Source of the DNA: Chlorokybus atmophyticus
Taxonomy: Eukaryota > Streptophyta > Chlorokybophyceae > Chlorokybales > Chlorokybaceae
Direction: 5' to 3'
Assembly (NCBI GenBank): GCA_009103225.1
Contig: RHPI01003020.1
Span: 1 to 62,715 of the forward strand
DNA length: 62,715 bases
Shown here one piece after another: positions 16,800-26,987 of this stretch. The notes under the pieces were generated by a model. That model was not told the origin of the DNA. It searched no databases and saw only the letters and a program-made list of their open reading frames with translations. Position 1 is the first letter of the stretch. Every line of letters begins with the position of its first letter. The position numbers and the translations under genes were made by a program.

Positions 16800-18760
16800 T
16801 TGTAGCGTTGCTCGTGGAAGAGCAACAACGCAAGTTGGATGCTATCGAGGCGGCAAGGACTGCTCGCAACGATAACCAGCGTGATTATGCCAAGCGCCGC
16901 CGTGAGGAGGAAGTACCAGATCAACCAGTTGAAGGAAGAGTGTGGTTTGACGAGGACGCGTTTGAGCGCTTCTGGTGTGTTCCTTCATGCGCTAACTTGT
17001 GGGAAGACCTGAGGATGGGAAGGCGACAACCTGGTTCTTCACAAGGTTTGTGAATGGTGATGCTAGAGCTGCGAAATTTACTGCATGCTTGGCTGCACAT
17101 GGTGTTGAATGTCTTGTGTGTGCAGGAGGATGACCCATTGCAAGGCTTGGCTGCAGTTGGACATAACAAATAGATAGCAGATGCTGATACTTTGTCCACT
17201 TTTTGCGAATGTTGACTGTGGCTTGTTTGGGGGGTGCTGACTTTAGACAGCACAGATTAACAAAGATATTGAGCAGTTAGAATCGAATGATGAAGATCTT
17301 GAGAACCGGGAGAACATCCATCTTGACTCTTCTCAGCTGCGCAAGAGGCAGATTCAGCACCAGGCTATTGTGCAACAGCATGTGCTCAGCCTGCGCATAC
17401 ATTGCACAACGCGTCACACGCAAACACGCGCGTAGACTGCGATGGCAAAGATGTAAGGATGGGGGGCACGATGTCGAGGATGCACAAGGCTACAAGGACT
17501 ATGCTACGGACGCCAAAGACGCCTTGGCACATTGCCAGGTGGGTGGGTGGGAAGTTGAGCAAAGGTTGCTGTCGGAACAGCTGTGATTGTAGTTGGTGGT
17601 AGCATCCATAAGCGTGAATAAGCGGACCTCTTGCATGACATTGAGTGTATGTACATATCAATAATGTATTCGTGACGCTCATGTCAAGTGTGATAATCAG
17701 GCGTTAATAGCCGTTGTGTTGTGTGTGCAGCCACCTCGGGGACTGCTGCCGTGCATGCAGACTCTGCGTACAGGCAGAACCATGTGTTCAGCCAGTAAGA
17801 GGTACTTTCATGCTGTAGCGATGACGTACGCTGCAGTCAGAGCTATGTTTACCATTTGTACATTGCTGCTGTGGTATAGTGTATGGTGGGACTTGCGCAT
17901 GACACTGCTTTGTATTGTGCATGATTATGGTGCTGAATTTATCAATGATCGTAATCAAGTTGAGACAGACAACTCGTAGTGTATGCATGCATTATGTAGT
18001 CTATGCTGGTTGCATATGAGTGCGCAAGTCTAGGTGCATAGTCATGGTTGCTTATGCTATGTGACAGGCTTGAGATGCGGTCAAGCATCTGATGTTGAAG
18101 TTTGTGCTCGGTGTCTCAGGCGTGAAGTGCAAAGGCTGACCGAGCAACATAATACCATCAGCAAGGAGAGAGAAGTTCTACGTGTGCAGTTGACTGGCTT
18201 GCAAGCATCTATGAGTGATAAGGAGCGGGAGACAAGCACAGACGACTCCACAGAGCTACGGGATGCCAAGGAGGAGGTTAACATGCTGCACACAAGATGT
18301 GAAGTGAGTATCACTGGTGCTGTGTCCAACCACATGTCAAGCTTTATTTGCCTATAATAGCACTCACTTGAGGGCGTGCCTTGGCAGGATGCCAAGCAGC
18401 AGAGTCGTCGCCAGGCTGCTGAAGAAAAGCAAAAATGCAAGGCTGCGAAAGTAGTATGAAAGGAACTGGAGAGAATGAGTTGGATGAGATGCAGCAGCAC
18501 GCTGAGGTTAGAGTTGTGCCTGGTTGTCAACTCACCTGGTGCACAGCGGTGCATGCTCAACTCGAAGAAGTGGCTGGTGCAGGTGTTGGAGATCAGGCTG
18601 CGCAAGGAGACAGATGCAGGGTGAGGGGAGAGGCGCCGTTAGGTCAGGGCTAAAAGGGACCTGAAAGGTTACGTTTTTAAGTTGGTCGAGTTGGAAGATA
18701 TCAATGCTGGCCTGCGAGAGATAGTGCGCACTAGTCCATCAATGCGGCAAACAACACACG
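16800..18760 (+). pseudogene. Unrecognised coiled-coil gene or transposon, left part
   Basis: Patches of plausible coding sequence are separated by intron-like gaps. About 16808-16975 has a charged helix (EEQQRKLDAIEAARTAR, then DYAKRRREEE and VWFDEDAFERFW). About 17250-17350 has QINKDIEQLES. About 18060-18303 has a paired-Cys motif (CARCLRREVQRL) followed by a heptad-like coiled coil ending at a GTGAGT donor. 18391-18460 continues as DAKQQSRRQAAEEKQKC. I do not recognise the family. Stops interrupt later parts. The frame seems to continue beyond a solo LTR (18766-19190) and a LINE (19388-25588) to about 26290, so this was one unit hit by two insertions. It could be a decayed host gene or a low-copy transposon. 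Confidence 0.4.
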
Positions 18761-18765
18761 ATGCC

Positions 18766-19190
18766 TATTGAGGATATTCCTACATCAGCCGGTCAGCTTG
18801 CCCTCTGCATAGGAATAACCGCTATAAGGTTCCAGGTGACTCAAGTTAAGAGGTCCAGACGCGACAAGGTTCCAGGCGCGTCGGCGAGTCCGGAGTCTTT
18901 AAACTTCCAGACGCTGTAGTATAATGATTGGATCTTGATGGTTATTTAACTATTTGGCGTGTGCCATATCTTGTTTAAAGGCTCTTGAACTTGACTACCT
19001 GGAGCAACTTAGAGCGCAAGCTATGGTTGAGTGTGCTAGATGCAATAGCTTATAGAGTAGAAGCTATGCGTAGCTGGCGGGTATAAAACCCGTGGACATG
19101 ATGGCAATAAATGGTCTTGTATGGTCTCTTGACGCTGGTGTTGTGGCGTGCACTTGTGCATATGTATGCTTGTTATTGGCCATCTCAACA
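18766..19190 (+). mobile_element. Solo LTR of a Copia element
   Basis: 425 bp, starting TATTGAGGATATTCC (from TGTTGAGG) and ending CATCTCAACA. It is flanked by a perfect 5-bp duplication ATGCC at 18761-18765 and 19191-19195. It shares blocks with the LTRs of the other Copia elements here: CCGGTCAGCTTGCCCT near its start, and GGCGGGTATAAAACCC, a probable TATA region. It arose by LTR-LTR recombination that removed the internal part. Its length matches the 424/425-bp LTRs of element A. Confidence 0.9.
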
Positions 19191-19195
19191 ATGCC

Positions 19196-19387
19196 TGTGT
19201 AGGGGAAGAGGTGCGGCAGCTATTTGAAGAAGACTTGAACAGGGTGGCCAGAGACGATTGCGTGGAGCCCCTGGCGTGTGCAGTGCGTGAGATTGCGTAG
19301 CAGCTCTTGCTCAGAGATGCCGTTGTCTTCCAAATTGCTGTTGTAGCCAAGTACAACATCGTGCCGGCACGCTATTATATTGAAGCT
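19196..19387 (+). pseudogene. Unrecognised gene, segment between solo LTR and LINE
   Basis: Continues the broken gene starting near 16800. Readable as VRQLFEEDLNRVARDDCVEPL, then a stop, then LLLRDAVVFQIAVVAKYN and a terminal YYIEA that runs into the LINE insertion. The frame at the right side of the LINE (from 25591) continues in phase as AVHQRLP. Function unknown. Confidence 0.35.
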
Positions 19388-19533
19388 AGATCCCAGCTCC
19401 CCCCCTCCGCCCTCCCTCTCTTCCGCGCCCCCTCCGCCTCCCCCCGCACCCGCCCTTCGCCCTCCTCCCGCTGCTGGCCCTGCCCCACCGCATAGCGGCG
19501 CCTTCGGCCCCGCCCCAGCAGGCCGCAAAGCTC

Positions 19534-20975
19534 GTGCACGCAAGCATGCCTCTGCTCCTCACCTGGGCCAACGCACCTTGGCCGACTTTATGCCCGCCTC
19601 CTCCTCCCAAAGCTGGTTCTTTTATGGTTGAGGAGGAAGAGCGAGCTGCCTCGCCCCCTCGCTCGGAGATCGTCGCCCCCCCGGTGCTGCAGCTCGAGGA
19701 AGTCCCAGCGGCCTCTCTCCAGCCATGGCTGAGCGTGTGCTTGCAGGCCGAGGATCTGCCCCCTCCCCCAGCACCGCCCTCTGCTCTCTACATTGCGCCG
19801 TGCGTGCTCTCTCCCGCCTGCCCTGATTCGGGGGCGTTGGAAGCCTCCATCCTTTGCACGGATGTCGGCAAATCTTCCGGCCTGCTCTTCATGAGAGCTC
19901 AGCCCCCTCTCCCTCTCTCCGCTCTCCCCCCTCGCGGCTTCCTTTGCTCGGAAGTCCGCCGCTCTTTGGAGAGGGTTAAGTTTCATCTCGACCCTGCCAC
20001 GGAGGACCTGGCAGTTGACTGGAGCCTAAGTGAGGCGCTGTTGGCCATGGAAGACACGGGCTCCGTGCTTTTGCTGGTGCCAGTCGCGCCCCAGCCTCAT
20101 CGCCTCGCGCCCCCATCCCTTCCCACCAGCAATGGCATACCCTTTCTCACTGGAACTCCGCCCTCCTCTCACACCGTAAGCCGTCTTCTCTCTCCTCTGA
20201 GATTGCTGCGGTTGTGGATCGCTGGCGGCAGGCTCATCTCAGCCTGTCGACGCCCGCCCATGATGTGACCCCCCCCTCTTCAGAGGCAGACACCCATCGC
20301 GCAGGCCCCAAGTCGGTTGTGAAGCGCCTCTTCTCCCCCCCGCCTGCCACCTCCGCGTTGCCGGCGTCACCAGCTCCGACACACACTCGGGTGCGCCTTC
20401 TCTCACCATTCCGCCCTCCCCCGGACACCCCGGTGGCGATGGCAGTAGTTCTTCGCTGCTCGCGTGCGACGTGGTGGCTGGGTGTTCGGCGTCTCCCCTC
20501 TCCTCAGGACGGCCCGCCCTTTTCCCTTCCCTCCATCGTCCCCTCTCCCTCCCCGGCGGAGGAGGAAGGGGCTCTCCTTCACGCTGCAGCCGCCCTGCTC
20601 GGTGTGTGTGGAGACGCGCAGTGGCGTTACTGGCCGGAAGCCTGACACACTCTTCCAACCAGCTCCCCTGGCTCCTTGCTTGTCTGGACGGTCCGCCTCC
20701 CTGGCGACCCGGACGATGCCATGGTGAATGTCTCGGGCAGCCAGCCCGCGCTTTGGTTGGACGTGGCCAAGCTTGAAGGCGTGCGGGGGGGTGCAGCCTC
20801 GCTGCTCGACGACAGGTCCTTGGCTGGCCTTCGCCTTCTTCGCACCTCTCCCTCCCCTCTCCCCGCACTCATGCCAGACTCGAACAGCTCTTTAAGGGAC
20901 GTGCTGTACGACACGGCGGCACCTCGGGGGTTCTTTGACATTGCTGCCCTGCTCGGCCTGCCTACGGATGACTGA
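19534..20975 (+). pseudogene. LINE ORF1 (proline-rich), frameshifted
   Basis: A Pro/Ser/Leu-rich frame opens before or at 19534 and runs to 20268. It then shifts frame (20214-20645, 20676-20975) and ends LLGLPTDD at the stop 20973-20975. No CCHC zinc knuckle or RRM-like motif was seen. In LINEs, ORF1 encodes an RNA-binding chaperone; here that role is inferred only from position. Its stop overlaps the ORF2 start in the octamer ATGACTGA (20968-20975). Confidence 0.55.
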
Positions 20976-23900
20976 CTGCCTGCTAGACCCCTTGTCTATT
21001 TTGACCTGGAATGTCCGCGGCCTCAATGCCTCATCCTCCTCTCCCGGAGCCAACAAGCGCTCACGCTTGCTCACGCGCTGGCGTGACTGGTGCCTCCCCC
21101 GCAATTCAGTTCTATTCTTGCAAGAAACAAAACTCTCCCCCTCCTCCATGTGGCTTCGCCGTTTCTGGGGTGGGGGGTCCGTCTGGTCTCACGCCGACGG
21201 CACCCGTGGCGGGGTGGCCATTCTCTTCCCTCTTCTTTGGTCCAAGTACGTTGTCGACCAGGGCGAGGCTGTTCCCTCTAGATGCTGCTCGTTACGCATC
21301 CGTTGGGGAGAGGGCCTGTTGTTGCTTGTGTGCGTGTACGCCCCCACGGAGCGCACATAGAGGGCTAGCTTCTTCACCTCTCTCCCGTGCCTCCTCCCCG
21401 CAGCTGACTGGGCGCTGCTCGGGGGGGATTGGAACGCGGTTGACGACCCCTCCCTCGACAGGTCCCCCCCCTCTTCCTCCTCTCATGAGTCTCCGGCTCT
21501 GCTGCAGCTTTGTGAGGAGCTGCAGGTGGAGGACGTTCACCGCACCCTCCACCCCAACGAGCTCTCGTTCTCTTGGGATAACGCGCACCTTGGCCCCTCT
21601 CATCGGGCTGGCCGACTCGACAGATTTTACCTCAGCCTGGATTTCCGCACATGGGTGGACGACAGCTCCGTGATCAACACGGAAGTCCTCTCCGATCACC
21701 GGCCTGTCCATATCCAATTGGCGCTGCCGGGCTCTTTCTCTCCTCTCCTTGGGCTGTGGAAATGCAGCCCCTCCCTCCTCACTGACCCTTTGTTCTTCGC
21801 CGCCGCTGAACAGCTCTGGGTCTCTCGCACACCCCCCTTCCCGGTCCCTCCTTCTCATGTCGTGAGCTGGTTCGAGCAGGGGCTGGAGGCTTTGACTGTT
21901 CTTGCCAAACAGCATGATCGCCGACGGCGCCATGCCAAGGCCCAGCATCAGCGTCGCCTCCGCGTCGATCTCTCTTCTGCTCGCGAGCAGCTTGATGCTG
22001 CTCCGCAAGACATGCTCATGCACGCAGAGCTGGTCCGCCTTCAGTCCGACCTGACTGCCGCGGAAGAAGATGAGGACACGGCGAGGGGGATAAGGGCTCA
22101 CTCTCGCTGGAGGCTCCAGGGGGAGCGCATGACTTCCTATTTCTTCTCTAAAGCAAAGGCCCCTCAGCACTCCTCGGCTATCCGTTCTCTCTCTCACTCC
22201 ACCACCCGTCACTCTCCTCCATTGACCTCTCAACGGCAGATTGTGGAGGCCTGCGAGAGTTTCTACCGTGACCTCTTCACCTCCTCCCCTGTCTTTCAAC
22301 CGGCGAAGCAGGCTGCTATGCACGCTTGCTGGTCGGTGATGGAACGCACTCTCACGCCTGAGATGGCTGAGCAGCTGGACTCCTCTCTCCTTTTGGAGGA
22401 CCTGTGGCGGGCACTGTCTAGCATGGAGCCCCACCGCTGCCCGGGACGGGATGGGCTCACGGCGGCCTTCTGGAGGAAGATGTGGCCGGTCTTGGGAGAG
22501 GGCTACTTCCGCTACTATCTACAGGTCTTGGCCCGCGGCAGTTTGGGGGCCTCGCAAAAGGTGGGGGTGGTTTCTCTCATACACAAAAAGGGTGAACTAG
22601 GTGATCGGAATTGGAGACCAATCACCCTCCTGCCGCTGCACTACAAGATCTTGGCTAAAGCGGTAGCCTCTCGACTGGCGCCTCTTCTCCCTCTGTGATT
22701 AGCCCGGAACAGGCTGGTTTTGTCCGGCACCGGTTCATTCTGGACAACGTGCTCTCCGCCCTAGATCTCCTCGACCTGGGCAAGGAGTCCGCCTCCTCCT
22801 ACGCTCTCCTTATGCTGGATTTTGAGAAAGGTTTTGACAGGTTGGACTGGAGCTTCATTGATGGAGCCCTCTCGGCGCAAGGTTTCGGCCCCTCTTTCCG
22901 TTTCTGGGTATGCGGTGGAGGCAGCAGTCAGGTGCTGATAAATGGTGAGCTCTCAGCAGAATTTGAGCTGCAACGCGGCAGCGTCCGTCAAGGCTGCCCA
23001 CTGGCCCCGTCCCTCTTCATCCTAGCCTCGGAGGCTCTGGGTGCACTCTTGCGAGCGAACCCCCTGCTACGCGATTTCCCCCTGCCTTCAATCCGCATGG
23101 GCTCCTCGGAGACTAAGGCTCACGGCGAGGAGGACGCTGAGGACATCCGTCACTTCAAGTATGCGGACGACTTTACCATTGTTTTGAAGCTGACGGCGGA
23201 GGCCCGAGCGGCCTTTTCCTCCACCATTGATATCCATTGCCTTGCGTCTGATGCACTGCTTGGTTGGCAGAAGACGTGTGGCATTCTCTTTGGCGCCCCC
23301 CCTCCTTTCTCGGTGGCTGACTGGGAGATCCGTTGGCTTGCCCTAGGAGAGGCAGTGAAGCTCCTTGGCGTTCCAATGGGCTTGTCTCTTCAACAAGACC
23401 AGCTCTTCGCGGACACCATTCGAAAGATTCAATCCAGGTTGGACGTGTGGTCACGGCAAGGGCTCTCCCTGCTCGGTCGTGCACTTGTTGCCAATAGCTC
23501 CGTCTTGGCTTGCTTGTGGTACCTGGCGGCCATATGCTCCCCCTCTCGCTCCTCTCTCTCCTCCCTTCGAGCGTCTTGTCAGTCTTTGTTGTGGGGTCGC
23601 GGGCAACAAGGCTCCCCGGCAAAAGGTGCGTTGGGAGGTCCTTCGCCTTCCAAAGGATATGGGGGGCCTCGGTGTGTTGGACCCCGAGCTGCAAACTCAA
23701 GCCTTGCTTGCCAAATGGGCTATACGAGTTCTCGACCCTACGTGGGCCCCGTGGAAAGCCCTTGCTTTCGCACAGCTCCAGCGCTGGAGCACTGAGCCCT
23801 CTTCGGGGGTGCAATGGGTGCTCCCGACCTGCACTCTGCCGTCCTCGGGGCTCCCCCACTCCCACCTCCCCCGCCACTGGCAGTCTATTGTCAAGGCCTG

Positions 23901-25352
23901 GCTCGGGGTTCGACCTCTGTCTCCTCCCTCCATCTCCTCCTACGAAGAGGTCTTGCGTCAGCCACTTTTTTATGATGCAGATCTGGTTGACGAGAGCAGT
24001 CGTCCTTTGGGCGCTCGCCTTAGTCGGGCTCGCTGGCGAGAGTGGGCGGCCGCGGGGTTCTACCGTGTCGTGGACCTGTGGGATGAGATCTTTGGCTCTC
24101 CCTACCCGGCCTCCGTCCTTGCTCACTACGCCCCCACACGCATAGCTGAGTGCCTCGCGGAGCTGTGGTCGTGTATCCCCCCCGTGTGGCGCTCTCTTCT
24201 CGATGCAGGCCCCTCCACCCCCGTCGCGGAGAAGTGGTGGGCGACGCTCTGGCCTGACGGCACGCTCAAAGCGGTTGTGTACCTCTCGTCTGTCTCTCCC
24301 CCTGCCTGTGTGGGTGTTGCTTTCACTCTTGGAGGGCCAGAAGGCAACTCCCTGTCAGCCCCAGTGGTGGACGTCCGCCTTCCCTCCAGCCAGCTGCGTA
24401 GGGTTCGTGTTCTTCCTCCCCCACTTCGCTGGAGGCAGCGTCCGGCAGTGGGCTCGTCAGCATGGAGGGACCTCTCCCCCCACTCCCGCTACTTGGGTTG
24501 GTACCTGGCAGGGGGGGCCCTTCTCTCAGACCTTCACGCTGACCCCGCCCTGACTGTGTGGGATCCCTCGCTCCCCCCCGCTCACTCCACCGCCTTCTCC
24601 TTGTGGGACTATTCCCCCCCAAGCTTGGATACCGCACCCTCTGCTATAGGCGCTCTTGCGCCCCTGTCCCCGCCACCTCTCGTTGGTCTCTGCTCTCCCC
24701 TGTGATCCCGTGGAAACAGGTGTGGCTTTACATTCACCGGCTACCCTTGTCTGGGAAAGTATGCTCGCTGTTGTGGTTGCTCTCCCACAAGGCCTTGTTC
24801 ACTGGGGATCGCCTCCGTCACATGGGCTTCCCGGCTGCCTGTCTTTCGTGCCTCCAGGAGGTGGAGGACCCGTTGCATCTTTTTGTTCTCTGCCCCGTGG
24901 CCGAGGCGACGTGGTGCTGGCTGCGGGCCCTTTTCAGTCGTATGGGGTGGGTGGGGGTGGACTGCTCCCCTCTCTCTCTCCTCTTCGGTTTGGGCGACCA
25001 GCCTTCTCCCTCTCCACTCACCTCCCTCTGGCGCATTTTGCGTCTGCTTGCTCTTTGGCAACTGTGGGCGGCCCGTTGCCGTGTTCGGTATGATGCAGCC
25101 CCTCCTTCTCCGCTTCACGTTGTCGCTCGGCTGTCGACCAATATGCACAGGCATATGCGGGACGCCTGGCTAGAGGTGTGCACGACACCCTTGAAGGAGG
25201 ACGCCCGCCAGCAGGCCTTTTCCTCCTTCTCGTCCTCTTGGGGGGCGGGCTCCGTCTTGTGCACGTGTGTGTGGGCCCTCCCTTCACCACACCTCATCTC
25301 TCATTACCCCTTTCACTCATCGGCTTCTCCCTCTTCCCCTGCCTCACTCTGA
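20968..25352 (+). pseudogene. LINE ORF2: endonuclease, reverse transcriptase, zinc-binding region
   Basis: Starts MTDCLLDPL at 20968. The AP-type endonuclease shows ILTWNVRGLNA, QETKLS, GGDWNAVDD, RLDRFYLS and SDHRPV; a TAG at 21358-21360 interrupts it after VYAPTERT. The reverse transcriptase shows HRCPGRDGLTAAFWRKMW, RPITLL, then (after a 1-nt frameshift at about 22695) QAGFVRHRFILDNV, LDFEKGFDRLDW, RGSVRQGCPLAPSLF and the catalytic YADD (about 23160-23171). Another frameshift occurs near 23600, after which VRWEVLRLPKDMGGLGVLD continues. The C-terminal zf-RVT-like part (LPLSGKVCSLLWLLSHKAL, CLSCLQEVEDPLHLFVLCP) lies in a third frame, about 24700-24930. It nicks target DNA and copies its RNA there. 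Catalytic residues are present but the frame is broken. Confidence 0.88.
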
Positions 25353-25588
25353 CTTCCGCACTCCCTTTCCCTCTCTCGTTTTTCTTCTCCCTGCTGACAC
25401 TTGCTCTTCTCCCTGCTCTCTCACCTGTCTCCCTCGCTGTAGCTTAGCTCTCTCTACTCTTTAGCTGTCCTGCTTGTTTTGACTAGCTCTCTAGTACTTA
25501 GTTTTCATTCGTAAGTGCTGGCTTGTATGCATGAACATCTCTTCTTTAATACAACTTTCCCCTGAGAGGGTTTTAAAAATAAAAATTA

Positions 25589-26290
25589 AAGCTGTCCATC
25601 AGCGCTTGCCTTGAGCAGTGGTTGTCATAACTGCGGACAGGCAGCAAGGCACACTGTTGATTAGTGCGTAGGCTGACCCTCTATCGTGCCTCCTTCGGCA
25701 TGGCATGAGGGTGACTGAAGTACTGGTAAGTGCACAACCCGCACGGGGTGGACCAAGTGCTGCAGATGGTGACGAACTGCCTAATGGTGTGCTGCGTACG
25801 CTCAACAAATTGATGGAAACTGAGAGGCAACGGCAAGTTAAATGCAACAAGTCAAACCCAAACCTCAATGCTGTGGATTGCACTGCGGAGTGGGATGCCT
25901 CTGCACTGCTGCGCCAAGTGTTTGGGGCATTGACAGGGACGTTGCCATGGAAGGAGTGAAGACACCAGGGCCTCGTCATGCACAGGCTATGACAATACTA
26001 CGCAACAGAACGTTGTTCCTCATGCACTCTGCTTTATATGCGCGGAGCAAGTTCACTTAATTTTTACTGCACTTGGTGGTTACCAACGAGGTGAACATGC
26101 AGTTAAATGGCAACAAATTGATTCAAACTCTGAATCGCCTTGGAGTTTCAGTGAGTTGCGATTATATTGACCGGCACATTCACACTCGGGCGCTGCATAG
26201 CATCAACTCCTTGAGTAGGATATGTCCAAGGCCTGGTATGCATGACCTGGCATCTATCGACAACCTGGACATAAAGGCGGGGCACTAGGC
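25589..26290 (+). pseudogene. Unrecognised gene, right part (TE-like C-terminal motif)
   Basis: Immediately after the LINE tail the frame resumes as AVHQRLP, in phase with the ATG at 25705 and interrupted by two stops. It then reads through GVLRTLNKLMETERQR and ALLRQVFGALTGTLPWKE to 25959. A second block (about 26073-26288) reads LNRLGVSVSCDYIDRH, then SIDNLDIKAGH. The pairing of an LG.SVSYD-type motif with a following DNLD motif resembles repeat-associated proteins found in fungi and invertebrates (for example DUF6589-like). I recall that only loosely and cannot confirm it. If correct, the 16.8-26.3 kb unit is a mobile element rather than a host gene. Confidence 0.35.
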
Positions 26291-26574
26291 ATGTTACAAG
26301 GGCAGGCATAGAGGAGACATCCACGCAACCTCAACTTAAGTCAAATGTAGGGCGGGCTCCGCGGTTGCCATTGACGCTGCAGGTGAGATTGGAACCAAAT
26401 AATGAGTAACGCCGTACTTGTAATACGTTGTGGTAGACCTTGTGCTGATATAATGTGACTATTCGTGGCAACCATCCCGGAACAGAACTCTGGCAGAGTC
26501 CATGCGCTAAACCCATGCCACCACGAGATGCACTGCCCCGTGCATTAATTGTGCTGCAAAGCGCTCCCATACTC

Positions 26575-26987
26575 TGTTGACAATCAGAGCTAAGCAGTGT
26601 TGAATGTGTTACAACAATAAACCTATCTCACACACATGAGCATGCACAGCAGCAGCCTGCACACTTGAGGTATGCAATATGGATTATTAACTCTAGCTCA
26701 GCACACACAATATATAGTCCTAGCCACTTATCTAGCCAAATGTACACAAGAGTTCCTATTGGTTATGCTAGCTATTACAGCATGTGCCAGCATATCAAAG
26801 GACTGTCCTTTCTGGAGCCTTTTAGCGCCGCCAGAGGTCTGCTTCAGATATCAATGCCACAACTTCAATATCTTCCATTGACACTCGAGGACTGTTAATG
26901 TAGGGGCTGTCAATGTAGGCGACTGTCAATGCAAAGGGGCTGTCCAAGCTGACTGTAGCTGGTGACATTAGGGGCTGTCCTCCAACA
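26575..26987 (-). repeat. Copia B 3' LTR
   Basis: On the plus strand it starts TGTTGACAATCAGAGC and ends CTCCAACA. It is clearly the same sequence as 36661-37115 (shared blocks such as catgcacagcagcagc and tcctagccactt). The part near its U3 end carries imperfect tandem copies of a GACTGTCAATGTAGG-type unit (about 26890-26950). Confidence 0.85.

Larger units (their letters stand above)
19388..25588 (+). mobile_element. LINE (non-LTR retrotransposon), nearly full length
   Basis: About 6.2 kb with a marked pyrimidine bias on the coding strand. It has a Pro-rich ORF1, then ORF2 with endonuclease, reverse transcriptase and a C-terminal zinc-binding region, a 3' UTR, and an A-rich tail (aaaaataaaaattaaa, about 25575-25590). 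AAGCT occurs at 19383-19387 and 25589-25593 and may be the target duplication, although the second copy overlaps the tail. It entered the unrecognised gene of 16.8-26.3 kb in the same direction. The domain order fits plant L1-like LINEs. Two or more single-base frameshifts and one in-frame stop show it is inactive, but decay is mild. Confidence 0.9.

Noticed and set aside
20239-20868. 209-residue minus-strand frame, and other long minus-strand frames in 19.5-25 kb
   Set aside because: Shadows of the LINE, whose plus strand is nearly free of purine-rich stop codons on its complement; no domain found.
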